The notes under the pieces are model-generated. The model ran no database searches. It was not told where the DNA came from and saw nothing but the letters and a program-made list of their open reading frames with translations. Positions 18,301 to 25,936 of a stretch of DNA of 64,000 nucleotides are shown piece after piece. Position 1 is the first letter of the stretch. Each line of letters starts with the position of its first letter. The DNA comes from Methylobacterium nodulans ORS 2060 (lineage in GTDB: Bacteria; Pseudomonadota; Alphaproteobacteria; Rhizobiales; Beijerinckiaceae), in the NCBI RefSeq assembly GCF_000022085.1, contig NC_011894.1, positions 3,127,501 to 3,191,500 on the forward strand, in the 5' to 3' direction. The position numbers and the translations under genes were made by a program.

Positions 18301-18921
18301 GCGCGCTCCGAGCGGGAGATCCCGCTCGCCGACTTCGCCCGGCTCTTCGCCCCCGGCGGCATCCTCGACCGCTTCTTCACGCAGAACCTCGTCTCCCACG
18401 TGGACCGCTCGCGGCCGCAATGGACGTGGCGCGCCGACGACCAGGTCGCCCGCGCCTTCTCGCTCGCGACCCTTCGCGAGTTCCAGCGCGCGGCCGAGAT
18501 CCGCGACGCCTTCTTCGCGGCCGGCGGGACCACGCCCGGCTTCACCCTCGCGGTCACGCCGCTCGCGCTGACCGGGGACGCGACGCGCGCGAAGTTCGAG
18601 CTGAACGGCAGCACCGTCGAGGCGGGCACCGGCGTGAACGCGCCCGCCTCGCTCGCCTGGCCCGGCGCCTCCGGCCTCGGCCGCGCGGCGGTGAGCGTCG
18701 AGGGGATCTTCGGGACGAACGCGGCCAGCGTCGAGCGCGCGGGGGCCTGGGCCCTCTACCGCCTCCTGGAGGCCGGCTCGTTGCTCCGGCAGGGCGACGC
18801 GGTCGTGGCGACCTTCTCGCTCGGAGGACGCGACGTATCCTACCGCCTTGCCGTGAGCGCCATTGCCAATCCGCTCACGCTTCCGGCGCTGCGGGAGTTC
18901 CGCTGCCCGAGCAGCCTGTGA
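15307..18921 (+). CDS. tssM: T6SS inner-membrane protein TssM (IcmF)
   Basis: 1204-residue core of the membrane complex. Two N-terminal transmembrane helices (~10-36 and ~48-68) and a third near 436-456 flank a cytosolic NTPase-like domain with Walker A GPPGAGKTTAL at ~123 and DTAGRYTTQ near 174. The downstream segment has the IcmF signature FVYALFTK-like block (FPVYALFTKADLIAGF). The periplasmic ~740 residues include the conserved C-terminal region ending with a VGFSLGG-type strand (ATFSLGGRDVSYRL). It follows tssL by 18 bp. Intact Walker A implies nucleotide binding, which varies between species. Confidence 0.96.
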   Translation: MITLPRSRPLWLGLLATLAGSAALAALVWWAGPLVAFGTARPLEGDLPRAALAAAILLAGLATCGLRLRRHRRSVAALEAEISRDEGDGAVLGATMRDALATLRKVGSPKGDPLYELPWYVIIGPPGAGKTTALVNSGLKFPLAREGAAAAVAGAGGTRYCDWWFAEEAVLIDTAGRYTTQDSDPRGDRESWLAFLDLLKRHRPRQPINGVLVAISLEDLIAGPPEAVAAHASAVRKRLLELHERLGVDFPVYALFTKADLIAGFAEFFGHLPEAGRRMVWGHTFQTGERTRNMVGSVAAEFDALVERTNAWLPDRLQEEPNPTSRVVLFGFPSQVASLKDLVVDFLTAVFEPTRYHAAAALRGFYFVSGTQQGTPIDRLIGALSRSFGSQDAAPDAAPGLGRSFFLADLLRKVVIAEAGWVSTNRAALRRLLALRAGAYAGLALAAALAVGLWWTSFLRNEALSGQAAAGAAKYRAEAVDVLRDSVVADRNFSKVLPYLNTLRYLPAGYASRGEAGPVLATFGLSQRARLGSAAETAYHAGLERLLRPRLIYRLEELIEANRGNPGVLYEALKVYLMIGRRPEAPLDRDLVLAWMRRDWAEFLYSGAGFAKGRQLLEDHLVAMLDLEDAGEPVVSINQGLVEETQRTLARLSVAERAYELLKSEARASGRRDWTLAAAAGPDAALVFEATGRGDLDGVRVPYFLTYDGFFDAFIDRFGDIAEAVGRDRWVLGGAGEEEAYTAQYGSLFADLLKLYARDFAAAWRSTLGRLKLRPLAADRPRYVALTALAAPTSPLKRLLESVGAETRLTRERPAARPGTEADPRATKAAAVVAGALSAEAERQAAGVLPSRVASTASALGRLALERTPPQAAGPARIDASEAPGAAIEAGFRAFHAVLDGEGGKRAVDALLANLSDLRAAALEAAAPGGATAPLSAQARNLRSLASRFPAPFEAMIQGAAAEFEGSVTGAAVAGLAQGLAETVTRECQAAVAGRYPFARSEREIPLADFARLFAPGGILDRFFTQNLVSHVDRSRPQWTWRADDQVARAFSLATLREFQRAAEIRDAFFAAGGTTPGFTLAVTPLALTGDATRAKFELNGSTVEAGTGVNAPASLAWPGASGLGRAAVSVEGIFGTNAASVERAGAWALYRLLEAGSLLRQGDAVVATFSLGGRDVSYRLAVSAIANPLTLPALREFRCPSSL

Positions 18922-18937
18922 CCAAGAGGGATCCGTC

Positions 18938-19606
18938 ATGCGGCTCGGTCTCTACGGCAAGCTGCCGATGAAGCGCGACTTCGTCGCCCACGACGTGCCG
19001 CGCACCGTCCTCGCCGCCGTCGAGCCCTGGCTCCAGGGCGGGCTCGCGGCGAGCCGGGCGCGGCTCGCCGAGGGCTGGCGCGAGGCATACCTGCGCGCGC
19101 CGCTCTGGCGGTTCTGGCTCGGCGCCGACATCTGCGGGGCGCCCGTGCTCGGGGTGCTGATGCCCTCGGTCGACGGGATCGGCCGCTACTTCCCGCTCGC
19201 GCTCTTCGCCATCGCGGACCGCGGCGAGGCCCTGCCCCCGCCGGAGGTGGACGCGCACGCCCCCTGGTGCGCGGCGGCCGAAGCGCTGCTGCTCTCCGCC
19301 CTCGACGAGAGGGCGACCTTCGAGGCCCTGACCGCCCGACTCGCCACCCTCCCCTTTCTCGGGGCGGAGCCGCCGCCGGAGGACGCGCCGGACGCGCTCG
19401 CGCTGCCGCTCGCGCTCGGCTTCCCGGCGATCCTCGACCAGGCGCGGCGCGCCGATCCCGCGCGCCACGCCGCGGCGCTCGCAGTGTTCTGGACGCAAGG
19501 GGGCGAGGGCTTCGCGCCGCGCGCCGTCGTGGCGCACCGGATGCCCCGGCCCGACCTGTTCGCCTCCCTCCTCACCGGCGAGTTTCCGGGAGGCGCGCCG
19601 TGCTGA
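18938..19606 (+). CDS. tagF: T6SS assembly repressor TagF
   Basis: About 222 residues of the TagF/ImpM family (DUF2094), known as a post-translational negative regulator of T6SS assembly. ATG 18938 (MRLGLYGKLPMKRDFV) gives the conserved family N-terminus; the longer open frame upstream lies inside tssM and is rejected. Blocks include YLRAPLWRFWLG, GVLMPSVDGIGRYFPL and PAILDQARRAD. It overlaps pppA by 7 bases. In some Alphaproteobacteria TagF and PppA are fused into one protein; here they are separate but overlapping. Confidence 0.92.
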   Translation: MRLGLYGKLPMKRDFVAHDVPRTVLAAVEPWLQGGLAASRARLAEGWREAYLRAPLWRFWLGADICGAPVLGVLMPSVDGIGRYFPLALFAIADRGEALPPPEVDAHAPWCAAAEALLLSALDERATFEALTARLATLPFLGAEPPPEDAPDALALPLALGFPAILDQARRADPARHAAALAVFWTQGGEGFAPRAVVAHRMPRPDLFASLLTGEFPGGAPC

Positions 19607-20403
19607 GCGCCCTCACGCGCGGGGCGCGCCGCGCCCTCTCCCGGGCCGTCCCGCCCTCCCCCGTCCCCACCCACCCGTTCCGGGCGGGCGCTGCGACCCA
19701 TGTCGGCTGCGTGCGGGAGATCAACGAGGACCGCTGCTTCTCCGCCCCCGAGCGGGGCATTTTCGCGGTGGCGGACGGGATGGGCGGGCACGCGGCCGGC
19801 GAGGTCGCGAGCGCGGCGATCGTCGGGGCGCTCGCCTCCATCGGGCAGGCCGTCAGCGCCGCCGACCTCCTGGCCCGCCTGGAGGACCGGATGCTGCGCG
19901 CCAACGCCGCCGTGCACGCGCTCGCCCAGGAGCGCGGCACCACGATCGGCTCGACCCTCGCCGCACTCCTCACCTTCGAGCCGCACTTCGCCTGCATCTG
20001 GTCCGGCGACAGCCGGGTCTACCTCGTGCGCGACCGCGCGATCGCGCCGCTCTCGCGCGACCACACCGAGGCGCGGGCGCTCGTCGAGGAGGGGGTCCTC
20101 AGCCCCGAGGAGGCCCGCACTTGGCCGCGGCGCAACGTGATCACCCGCGCCATCGGGGTGCGGCCCGAGCCGGAACTCGAATGCGAGGCGGGCGAGTTGC
20201 GGCCCGGGGATCGGTTCGTGCTCTGCTCGGACGGGCTCACGGGCCATGTCGAGGACACCGAGATCCTGGCCCACGCGCTCGCGGAGGACCCGCAGGCGGC
20301 CTGCGACCGGCTCGTCGCGCTGACGCTCGAACGCGGCGCGCGGGACAACGTCACGGTCGTGGTCGTGCGCTACGAGCCCGGCGCCCGGCCGGCGCTTGCG
20401 TGA
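19600..20403 (+). CDS. pppA: T6SS PP2C-type protein phosphatase PppA
   Basis: 267-residue serine/threonine phosphatase that dephosphorylates the FHA protein and opposes PpkA. GTG 19600 is chosen for the overlap with tagF. The PP2C motifs are complete: VREINEDRCF, VADGMGGHAAGEV, TIGSTLAALL, WSGDSRVYLVRD, LCSDGLTGHVED and RDNVTVVVVRYE, with the metal-binding Asp residues present. No transmembrane helix, so it is cytosolic. It is the last gene before a possible transcriptional or coding discontinuity at 20.4-20.7 kb. Confidence 0.94.
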   Translation: MLSALTRGARRALSRAVPPSPVPTHPFRAGAATHVGCVREINEDRCFSAPERGIFAVADGMGGHAAGEVASAAIVGALASIGQAVSAADLLARLEDRMLRANAAVHALAQERGTTIGSTLAALLTFEPHFACIWSGDSRVYLVRDRAIAPLSRDHTEARALVEEGVLSPEEARTWPRRNVITRAIGVRPEPELECEAGELRPGDRFVLCSDGLTGHVEDTEILAHALAEDPQAACDRLVALTLERGARDNVTVVVVRYEPGARPALA

Positions 20404-20489
20404 AGCTGCTCACAGTCGGGCCTGGATGCCGCCTGCTACTCCCTTCAGGCGGGCGGAAGAGCCGCCCCGCGACGCGCGAGGCGAGACCC

Positions 20490-22116
20490 ATGCCCGGCCT
20501 GCACCCTCACCCGACCGGACGCCGCGAGGAGGCCTGCCTGGCCGCCGTGCGGGTCGCGCGCGGCCTCGCCGATTCCTGCCCGGCCTGCCGCCGTGGTGAG
20601 GTCAGCCGGTTCCTGGAGAAGCAGCGCGCCTTCGCGTGCCGGGCCTGCGGCTACAAGCTCTACCCCTGCGCCGGCACCCCGTTTTCGGGCGCGTCCCCGC
20701 CTCTCCGACTGGTTCCGGGCGCTCAGGCTCGCGGCTCGCACGCCGGGGCCGCTGACAGGGGCCGCGCTCGCGCGCGGGCTGCGCCTTCCCGCCCCCGTCG
20801 CGCGCCGCATGGCGCGGGCGATCGAGGACCTGCGCCAGGACCCCGATCATGGCGGGATCGACTGGTTCGACGTCGCGCGCGGCCTCGACGCGGGCGCGCC
20901 GGCCTCAGCGGCCGTCGATTCCTTCGGCTCCTTCGGCCTCGCCGCCCCGCGCTGGCGCGGCGCGGGCCTCGCGGCGATCGCGCTCATGGCGTGCCTCGGC
21001 GGCGGCGTGGGCTGGCTCGGGGTGCCGGCGGAGACCGAGGAGGCGGACGAGCACGGGACGGCGAGCGCGATCCTGACGCTCGCGGCCGAGCCCGACGTGG
21101 TGCTGGTGAGCGCGGAAGCCGCGGGGCAGCTCTACGACGTCTCGGACCTCGACCGGCCGGATTCGCCGCTGCAGCCCCGCATCCGGATCCTGGGCCGAAG
21201 CGGGGACGAGGCCGGCGCACGACCCGTCACCCTCCCCGCGATCAAGCTCGCGGCGGCGGTCGGCGCCTCGCTGGTGAGCGGCGACTACGCGGACGTGCGC
21301 CAGCGCGCCGGCGAGCGGCCCGAACTCGCCGCCTACGGGGACCTCGCCCGCGAGTTGCAGGGCGATGCCACTGGGACGCGCAACCCGAACGACCTCCTGA
21401 CCTTCGGCCCGATGCGCATCCGCCGCCACCTCGTCGAGAAGATCGTGCGCGCGGCAGCGGCGACCGGCACCGATCCGGTGCTGCTCATGGCCATCGCCGA
21501 CAAGGAATCGAGCTTCGCCACCGAGGTGCAGGCGCGCACCTCCTCGGCCACGGGTCTGTTCCAGTTCATCGAGAAGACCTGGTTCGCGGTCGTGCGCGAC
21601 TTCGGCCCGCGCTACGGCCTCGCCGGGGAGGCGAAGACCGTGGCGCTCCTCCTCGACAAGTCGGAGGCGGTCCGCGCCGAGGAGCGCGCCCGGATCCTGG
21701 ATCTCCGCCGCGACGCCTACCTGTCGGCGGTGCTGGCCGCCGAGATGCTCAAGCGTGACGGCGAGCGCATCGCCCGCCGCCTCGGGCGGCCGCTCACGGG
21801 CGGCGAGACCTACCTCGTCCACTTCCTCGGCCCCGACGGGGCGGCGCGGCTCCTTGAACGCGCGCAGGCCGCGCCGGACGCCGTCGCCGCCAACCTGCTG
21901 CCGAAGCCCGCGGCCGCCAACCGCACGATCTTCTACGCCAAGGACGCGAACGGCGCCGCCAAGGGCCTCTCGGTCGCCGCGGTGCGCGACAAGTTCGAAT
22001 CGATGATCGGCGTGCGGCTCACCCGCTACAGCAGCGTGCGCCGCTCCGCGGCGGGGCCGGAGGCCCTGCTGGCCGCTGGGCCTCCGGCCCCGCCGGCCCA
22101 GCCGGCCGTTCGCTGA
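20490..22116 (+). CDS. Zinc-ribbon / transmembrane / lytic transglycosylase protein with apparent frameshift
   Basis: Two frames together read as one protein. From ATG 20490 (or GTG 20400) comes a four-Cys zinc ribbon (CPACRRGE then CRACGYKLYP) and GTPFSGASP, as in the N-terminus of IS1595-type transposases. The matching continuation LSDWFRALRLA is in the +1-shifted frame from about 20700. Removing one C near 20698-20702 would join them. Downstream come one transmembrane helix (~20955-21020) and an SLT lysozyme-like domain with DKESSF (catalytic Glu) and ATGLFQFIEKTW. The intact frame opens at GTG 20593, but the part before ~20700 is nonsense. It probably opens the wall locally for T6SS assembly. 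Confidence 0.75.
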
Positions 22117-22247
22117 GGGCCGGCCATGCTGCGCAGCCCCCATTGTTTCGCGCTGCCGGCCGCACGGCCACCCGCGCGGTACGAACCCGAAACGGCGGCG
22201 TGGGAGATCCCGGCCGTCCCCCGTGCGAGGAGCACAATCCCGTGAGA

Positions 22248-24077
22248 ATGCCCGGAACCGACCTCTCGGGCCGGATCGAGCGGCGGCCCGGCCCGGGCAC
22301 CCGGCTCAACGGCATCTACGAGATCGACGAACTCGTCGCCACCGGCGGCATGGGCGAGGTCTATGGCGGTCGCGCTCTCGAGACGGGCAGCCGGGTCGCG
22401 ATCAAGATGATCCGCCGCGACATGGCGGAGGACGAGCGCCTGCTCGCCCTCTTCCGCAAGGAGGCGGCGGCCCTGCACCTCCTGCAGCACCCGGCGATCG
22501 TGCGCTACTACGTCTTCACGACCGACCCGGACCTGCGCTGCCCTTACCTCGCGATGGAGTTCGTCGAGGGTGAGTCGCTCCTTGCCATCGCGCGGCGCCG
22601 GCCCTTCGACGGGCCGGCCGTGCGGGTGCTCCTGCGCCGGCTCGCCGCGGGGCTGCACGCCGCGCACGAGGTCGGGGTCGTCCACCGCGACGTCTCGCCG
22701 GACAACATTATCCTGCCCGACGGCGACGCGGCGCAGGCCAAGATCATCGATTTCGGCATCGCCCGCAGCCGGCTCGACGGCAGCACGGTCATCGGCAGCG
22801 ACTTCGCCGGCAAGGCGAACTACGTCTCGCCCGAGCAGCTCGGGCTCTACGGCGGCATCGTCACGGCGAAGTCGGACATGTACGGGCTCGGGCTGACGCT
22901 CGTCGCGGCGCTGCTGGGCCGCCCGCTCGATATGGGTGGCAGCCACGCCGAGGTGATCCGCAAGCGGCAGGCTGTCCCGGACCTCGACATGGTCGATGCG
23001 GGGCTGCGGCCGATCCTGCTCGCGATGCTGCAGCCGCGCCCGGAGGACCGGCCCGCCAGCATGGCCGAGATCGCCGCCTGGGCGGACGCGGAACCCGGCG
23101 CGCGCGCGCCGCAGGCGCGACCGCGCTGGCGCGGGCTGGCCTTCGCGGCGCTCCTCGCGGCGGGGGCGGCGGTCGCGGGCGTGAATTTTTCCCTACCGCC
23201 GCCTGCGCCCGCCATCCTCCCGACCTCGACCGGGCCGGCGCACCCGCAGGACGCCGCGCTCGAGGAGTTGAAGTCCGTTCCCGACGCGCCGCGGGCGCCG
23301 AACGCGGAGGCTGATCGGCCGGAGACGCCGCCCGCCGAGCCGCCGCCCGCCGAAGCGGCGCAGGAGAGCGCCCCCGCCCCCCACGACGGCGCCTTCCGCG
23401 ACTGCGCGCAATGCCCGGAGATGGTCCCGGTCAAGGCCGGCAGCTTCGCCATGGGCAGCACCGCCGACCCGACCGAACGGCCGGTGCACAGGGTCACGCT
23501 CAAGCGCTTCGCGCTGGGCCGCCACCCGGTCACGGTGCGGGAGTGGAAGGCCTGCGTGCGCGACGGCCGCTGCGCGCCCAGCCCCGAGGGCGAGGACGAC
23601 GCCCCCGCCCACAATCTCAGCTGGGATGACGCGCAGGCCTACGTGGGATGGCTCGCATCCGTCACGGGCGAGCCCTACCGGCTGCCGAGCGAGGCGGAGT
23701 GGGAGTACGCCGCCCGGGCCGGCACCACCACGCGCTACTGGTGGGGCGACAGGTTCCGGGCCGACCGGTCCGACTGCCGCAAGTGTGGGCCGGCCGCGCC
23801 GAACCCGCCCTCGGTCGGGCGCTTCCCGGCCAATCCCGCGGGTCTCGGCGAGATCACCGGCTCGGTCTCGCAGTGGCTGGCCGATTGCTGGGTGCCGAGC
23901 TACCGCGGCGCCCCGGCGGACGGCTCCGCCCGCACGACCCGTACCTGCCGCGAGCGCGTGCTGCGCGGCGGGTCGTGGCTCACGGAGGCTGAGGCGCAGC
24001 GCCTCGGCAGCCGCGAATTCTACGACGCAACAGTCCGCTATCCGGGACACGGCCTGCGCGTCGCGCGCAGCATGTGA
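22248..24077 (+). CDS. ppkA: T6SS serine/threonine kinase PpkA with FGE-sulfatase domain
   Basis: About 609 residues. The cytosolic kinase covers ~20-285: GGMGEVYGG loop, VAIKMI Lys, VVHRDVSPDN catalytic loop, IIDFGIARS and SPEQLG. One transmembrane helix follows at ~294-312, then a Pro/Glu-rich linker and a periplasmic formylglycine-generating-enzyme-like domain (~385 to end; VPVKAGSFAMGST, LPSEAEWEYAARAG, VLRGGSW). PpkA phosphorylates the FHA protein to activate T6SS. ATG 22248 is given; GTG 22242 is better spaced from AGGAG and may be the real start. The FGE-like part probably senses periplasmic signals rather than acting as an enzyme. Confidence 0.93.
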   Translation: MPGTDLSGRIERRPGPGTRLNGIYEIDELVATGGMGEVYGGRALETGSRVAIKMIRRDMAEDERLLALFRKEAAALHLLQHPAIVRYYVFTTDPDLRCPYLAMEFVEGESLLAIARRRPFDGPAVRVLLRRLAAGLHAAHEVGVVHRDVSPDNIILPDGDAAQAKIIDFGIARSRLDGSTVIGSDFAGKANYVSPEQLGLYGGIVTAKSDMYGLGLTLVAALLGRPLDMGGSHAEVIRKRQAVPDLDMVDAGLRPILLAMLQPRPEDRPASMAEIAAWADAEPGARAPQARPRWRGLAFAALLAAGAAVAGVNFSLPPPAPAILPTSTGPAHPQDAALEELKSVPDAPRAPNAEADRPETPPAEPPPAEAAQESAPAPHDGAFRDCAQCPEMVPVKAGSFAMGSTADPTERPVHRVTLKRFALGRHPVTVREWKACVRDGRCAPSPEGEDDAPAHNLSWDDAQAYVGWLASVTGEPYRLPSEAEWEYAARAGTTTRYWWGDRFRADRSDCRKCGPAAPNPPSVGRFPANPAGLGEITGSVSQWLADCWVPSYRGAPADGSARTTRTCRERVLRGGSWLTEAEAQRLGSREFYDATVRYPGHGLRVARSM

Positions 24078-24157
24078 CCGAAACAATCGCCCCGCAGTCT
24101 CACCCCCACAGACCCGATCGGAGCGGCGCCGGAGACCGGCGCCGCAGGGAGACCCCG

Positions 24158-24655
24158 ATGTCCATGCTCCGCTTCGCCGCAGCCCTTCTGCCCCTCCTCG
24201 CGGCCCCGGCCCTGGCCGAGCCGGACCACCCCGCCGCCCACGCCGCGGCCGGCGCGCCGGGCCAGGCGAGCCCTGCCCCGCCGAACGCGCACCTCTACTT
24301 CATCGCGCCCGCGAACGGCGCGCGCCTGCGCGGCCCCGTCCTCGTCCAGTTCGGGCTGCGCGGCATGGGCGTGACCCAGGCCGGCAGCACGGCCGCGCAG
24401 GCGGGCCACCACCACCTCCTCGTCGACAGCCGGGAGCCGGTCGCGCCCGGCGAGCCGATCCCGGCCGACAAGCAGCACCTGCATTTCGGGGCCGGCCAGA
24501 CCGAGACCAACCTCGACCTCCCCCCGGGGCGCCACAGGCTCCAGCTCGTGCTCGGCGACGCGCGGCACAAGCCCTTCGCGCCGCTCGTCGCTTCGCGCGT
24601 CATCGAGGTGACGGTACTCCCGCCCGCGCGGCACCGCCGCGTCCGGCGCGGCTGA
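24158..24655 (+). CDS. Secreted DUF4399 protein
   Basis: 165 residues with a clear signal peptide (MSMLRFAAALLPLLAAPALA). The mature part matches the DUF4399 family: LYFIAPANGARLRGPVLVQFG, HHHLLVDSREP, PADKQHLHFGAGQTET and LQLVLGDARHKP. The His clusters and the conserved Gln-Thr-Glu suggest a metal site, but the family has no proven function. It follows ppkA by 80 bp with its own ribosome-binding site. It belongs to the end of the T6SS arm by position; a role in secretion is not shown. Confidence 0.88.
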   Translation: MSMLRFAAALLPLLAAPALAEPDHPAAHAAAGAPGQASPAPPNAHLYFIAPANGARLRGPVLVQFGLRGMGVTQAGSTAAQAGHHHLLVDSREPVAPGEPIPADKQHLHFGAGQTETNLDLPPGRHRLQLVLGDARHKPFAPLVASRVIEVTVLPPARHRRVRRG

Positions 24656-24685
24656 GCCGGCTCCCGACGACCCCGGTCCGCCGCC

Positions 24686-25087
24686 ATGGATCCGCGCGCC
24701 GTCTCCCTGATCCGGTCCCACCTCGCGGCCATCGCGGCCAATCCCGAGGGCTTCGCAGCCGACTATTTCGCCCGCTTGTTCGAGCTCGCGCCGTCGCTGC
24801 GGCCGCTCTTCGGGGCCGACCTCGACGCTCAGAGCACCAAACTTGCCGCGATGCTGGACTTCGTCGGTCGGAGCCTCGACCGGGCCGATCTCCTCACCGA
24901 GCCCGTGAGTGCCCTCGGGCGGCGCCATGCCGCTTACGGCGTGCGCAGCGAGGATTACGTGGTCGTGGGTCACGCCCTGCTCGACACGCTTGAGCAACGC
25001 ATGCCCGATTTCACCGAAGCCGCCCGCGCGGCCTGGGCGGAGGCCTTCGTCCTCCTCACCGACCTGATGACCACGGACCTGGGCTGA
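24686..25087 (+). CDS. Single-domain bacterial globin
   Basis: 133-residue globin of the flavohaemoglobin/VHb-like type without a reductase domain. FAADYFARLFELAPSLRPLF gives helices A-C with a Tyr at the B10-like position (Y27), and LGRRHAAYGV near residue 81 supplies the proximal His. The C-terminal helices follow normally. Such proteins bind oxygen or detoxify nitric oxide; here it is 30 bp after the DUF4399 gene and ends the T6SS-linked run. A role in T6SS physiology is only implied by position. Palindromic repeats follow the stop codon and may end transcription. Confidence 0.9.
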   Translation: MDPRAVSLIRSHLAAIAANPEGFAADYFARLFELAPSLRPLFGADLDAQSTKLAAMLDFVGRSLDRADLLTEPVSALGRRHAAYGVRSEDYVVVGHALLDTLEQRMPDFTEAARAAWAEAFVLLTDLMTTDLG

Positions 25088-25124
25088 GGTTGGCACCATC
25101 GCGACGGGTGGGCCCGTCGCTAGA

Positions 25125-25168
25125 GCGCTCCCCGCCGAAGTGGAAACCGGTTCGGCGTGAGGGAGCGC
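25125..25168. repeat. Palindromic intergenic repeat
   Basis: Hairpin with outer arms GCGCTCCC (25125-25132) and GGGAGCGC (25161-25168) and inner arms CGCCGAA (25133-25139) and TTCGGCG (25151-25157). The core GTGGAAACCGG is one I associate with dispersed repeats in Methylobacterium-type genomes. It lies 37 bp after the globin stop and could also act as a transcription barrier. Confidence 0.7.
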
Positions 25169-25185
25169 GAAAAATCAGAGACTGA

Positions 25186-25223
25186 AGAGCCGTGGTCGTT
25201 TCAACCGAAACGGGCGCGGCTCT
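25186..25223. repeat. REP-like palindrome, copy 1
   Basis: AGAGCCGTGGTCGTTTC (25186-25202), a four-base loop, then GAAACGGGCGCGGCTCT (25207-25223). The arms are imperfect (two mismatches). A cleaner copy lies at 38181-38218, 13 kb away, so this is a dispersed palindromic unit rather than a local terminator. Confidence 0.8.
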
Positions 25224-25295
25224 AGTCCGTCGCCAGGTCTCAACCTCTGTAGGGGCCGTACTCTGCCGCCGGACCTCTCCGGGCGTAGCGTCGAA

Positions 25296-25490
25296 TCAGC
25301 GCCGGAACAAACGGTTGAAGTGCGACTGGTTGTCGAACCCGAGCTCCGCGGCGATGGCACCGGTGCAGCACCTGGGCGGCCTGTTTACACCTGCTAGCCG
25401 AGCATAGATCTGCTCAAGCCGCCGCTCGGCAATATAACCCGAGAAGCTTATCTCCTGAAAACGGAATAATTTGCGGATGTAGTCTGGCAC
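25296..25490 (-). pseudogene. AraC-family regulator remnant (C-terminal HTH)
   Basis: About 64 codons with the second helix-turn-helix half of an AraC/XylS regulator: ISFSGYIAERRLEQIYARLA and IAAELGFDNQSHFNRLFRR. A stop codon follows at once where a functional gene would continue with RYG and a short tail. No ligand-binding domain is joined to it in frame upstream. It is a decayed fragment in the debris zone between the T6SS and the first caspase-like gene. Confidence 0.65.
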
Positions 25491-25815
25491 TACCCGTTAG
25501 TGCTTCCCGGCGCGCTCCCGCCGCTGGAACGAGGAGCAGCGTGACGGGCGATGAGGAGAGGCGGGGCGCATAGGCCCGCTCGATCGCCGCCGGGAGCTCT
25601 ACTCCTACGCGGTCGCGCAAACCCGGCTCCATGCGCGCGAGATCGGCGATCGCGGACTGGCCCGCTTCACCGCAGCGCGGCGAGAGAAAGCTGATCCCGT
25701 CGAGTCCGGCGTCAAACGCGTGCCAGCCCAGAACCCGAGAGACCTGGGCGCAGAGCTGCGTGGGATTCATACCGCCGAGTGGAAGTCCTGACCCATTGCT
25801 GCAGGGCGAGATCAC
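25414..25815 (-). CDS. Unrecognised ORF in debris region
   Basis: 133 codons beginning MISPCSNGSGLPLGGMN and containing LGWHAFDAGLDGISFLSPRCG. The latter faintly recalls the end of RES-domain toxins, but the expected surrounding blocks are missing and I do not assign it. It overlaps the AraC remnant in a different frame. It may be a fragment or chance coding. Confidence 0.25.
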   Translation of the reverse strand: MISPCSNGSGLPLGGMNPTQLCAQVSRVLGWHAFDAGLDGISFLSPRCGEAGQSAIADLARMEPGLRDRVGVELPAAIERAYAPRLSSSPVTLLLVPAAGARREALTGSARLHPQIIPFSGDKLLGLYCRAAA

Positions 25816-25936
25816 GCAAGAACCTGGGCGCTCACCCTCCGGGCAGGTGGGTCAGCATCTCGGATCGTCTGCACTATTTAGCTTTTTGTTTAATAGTACA
25901 AGATAGAAAAGAGTGTGATTGTATAGTTGATTTCAC

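Noticed and set aside
24158..24655. DUF4399 gene as a T6SS effector or immunity protein
   Set aside because: A signal peptide and position alone do not support this, and the family occurs widely without T6SS.
25414..25815. Minus-strand ORF as a RES-domain toxin
   Set aside because: Only a faint match in one segment; the other conserved RES blocks are missing and no antitoxin gene is nearby.
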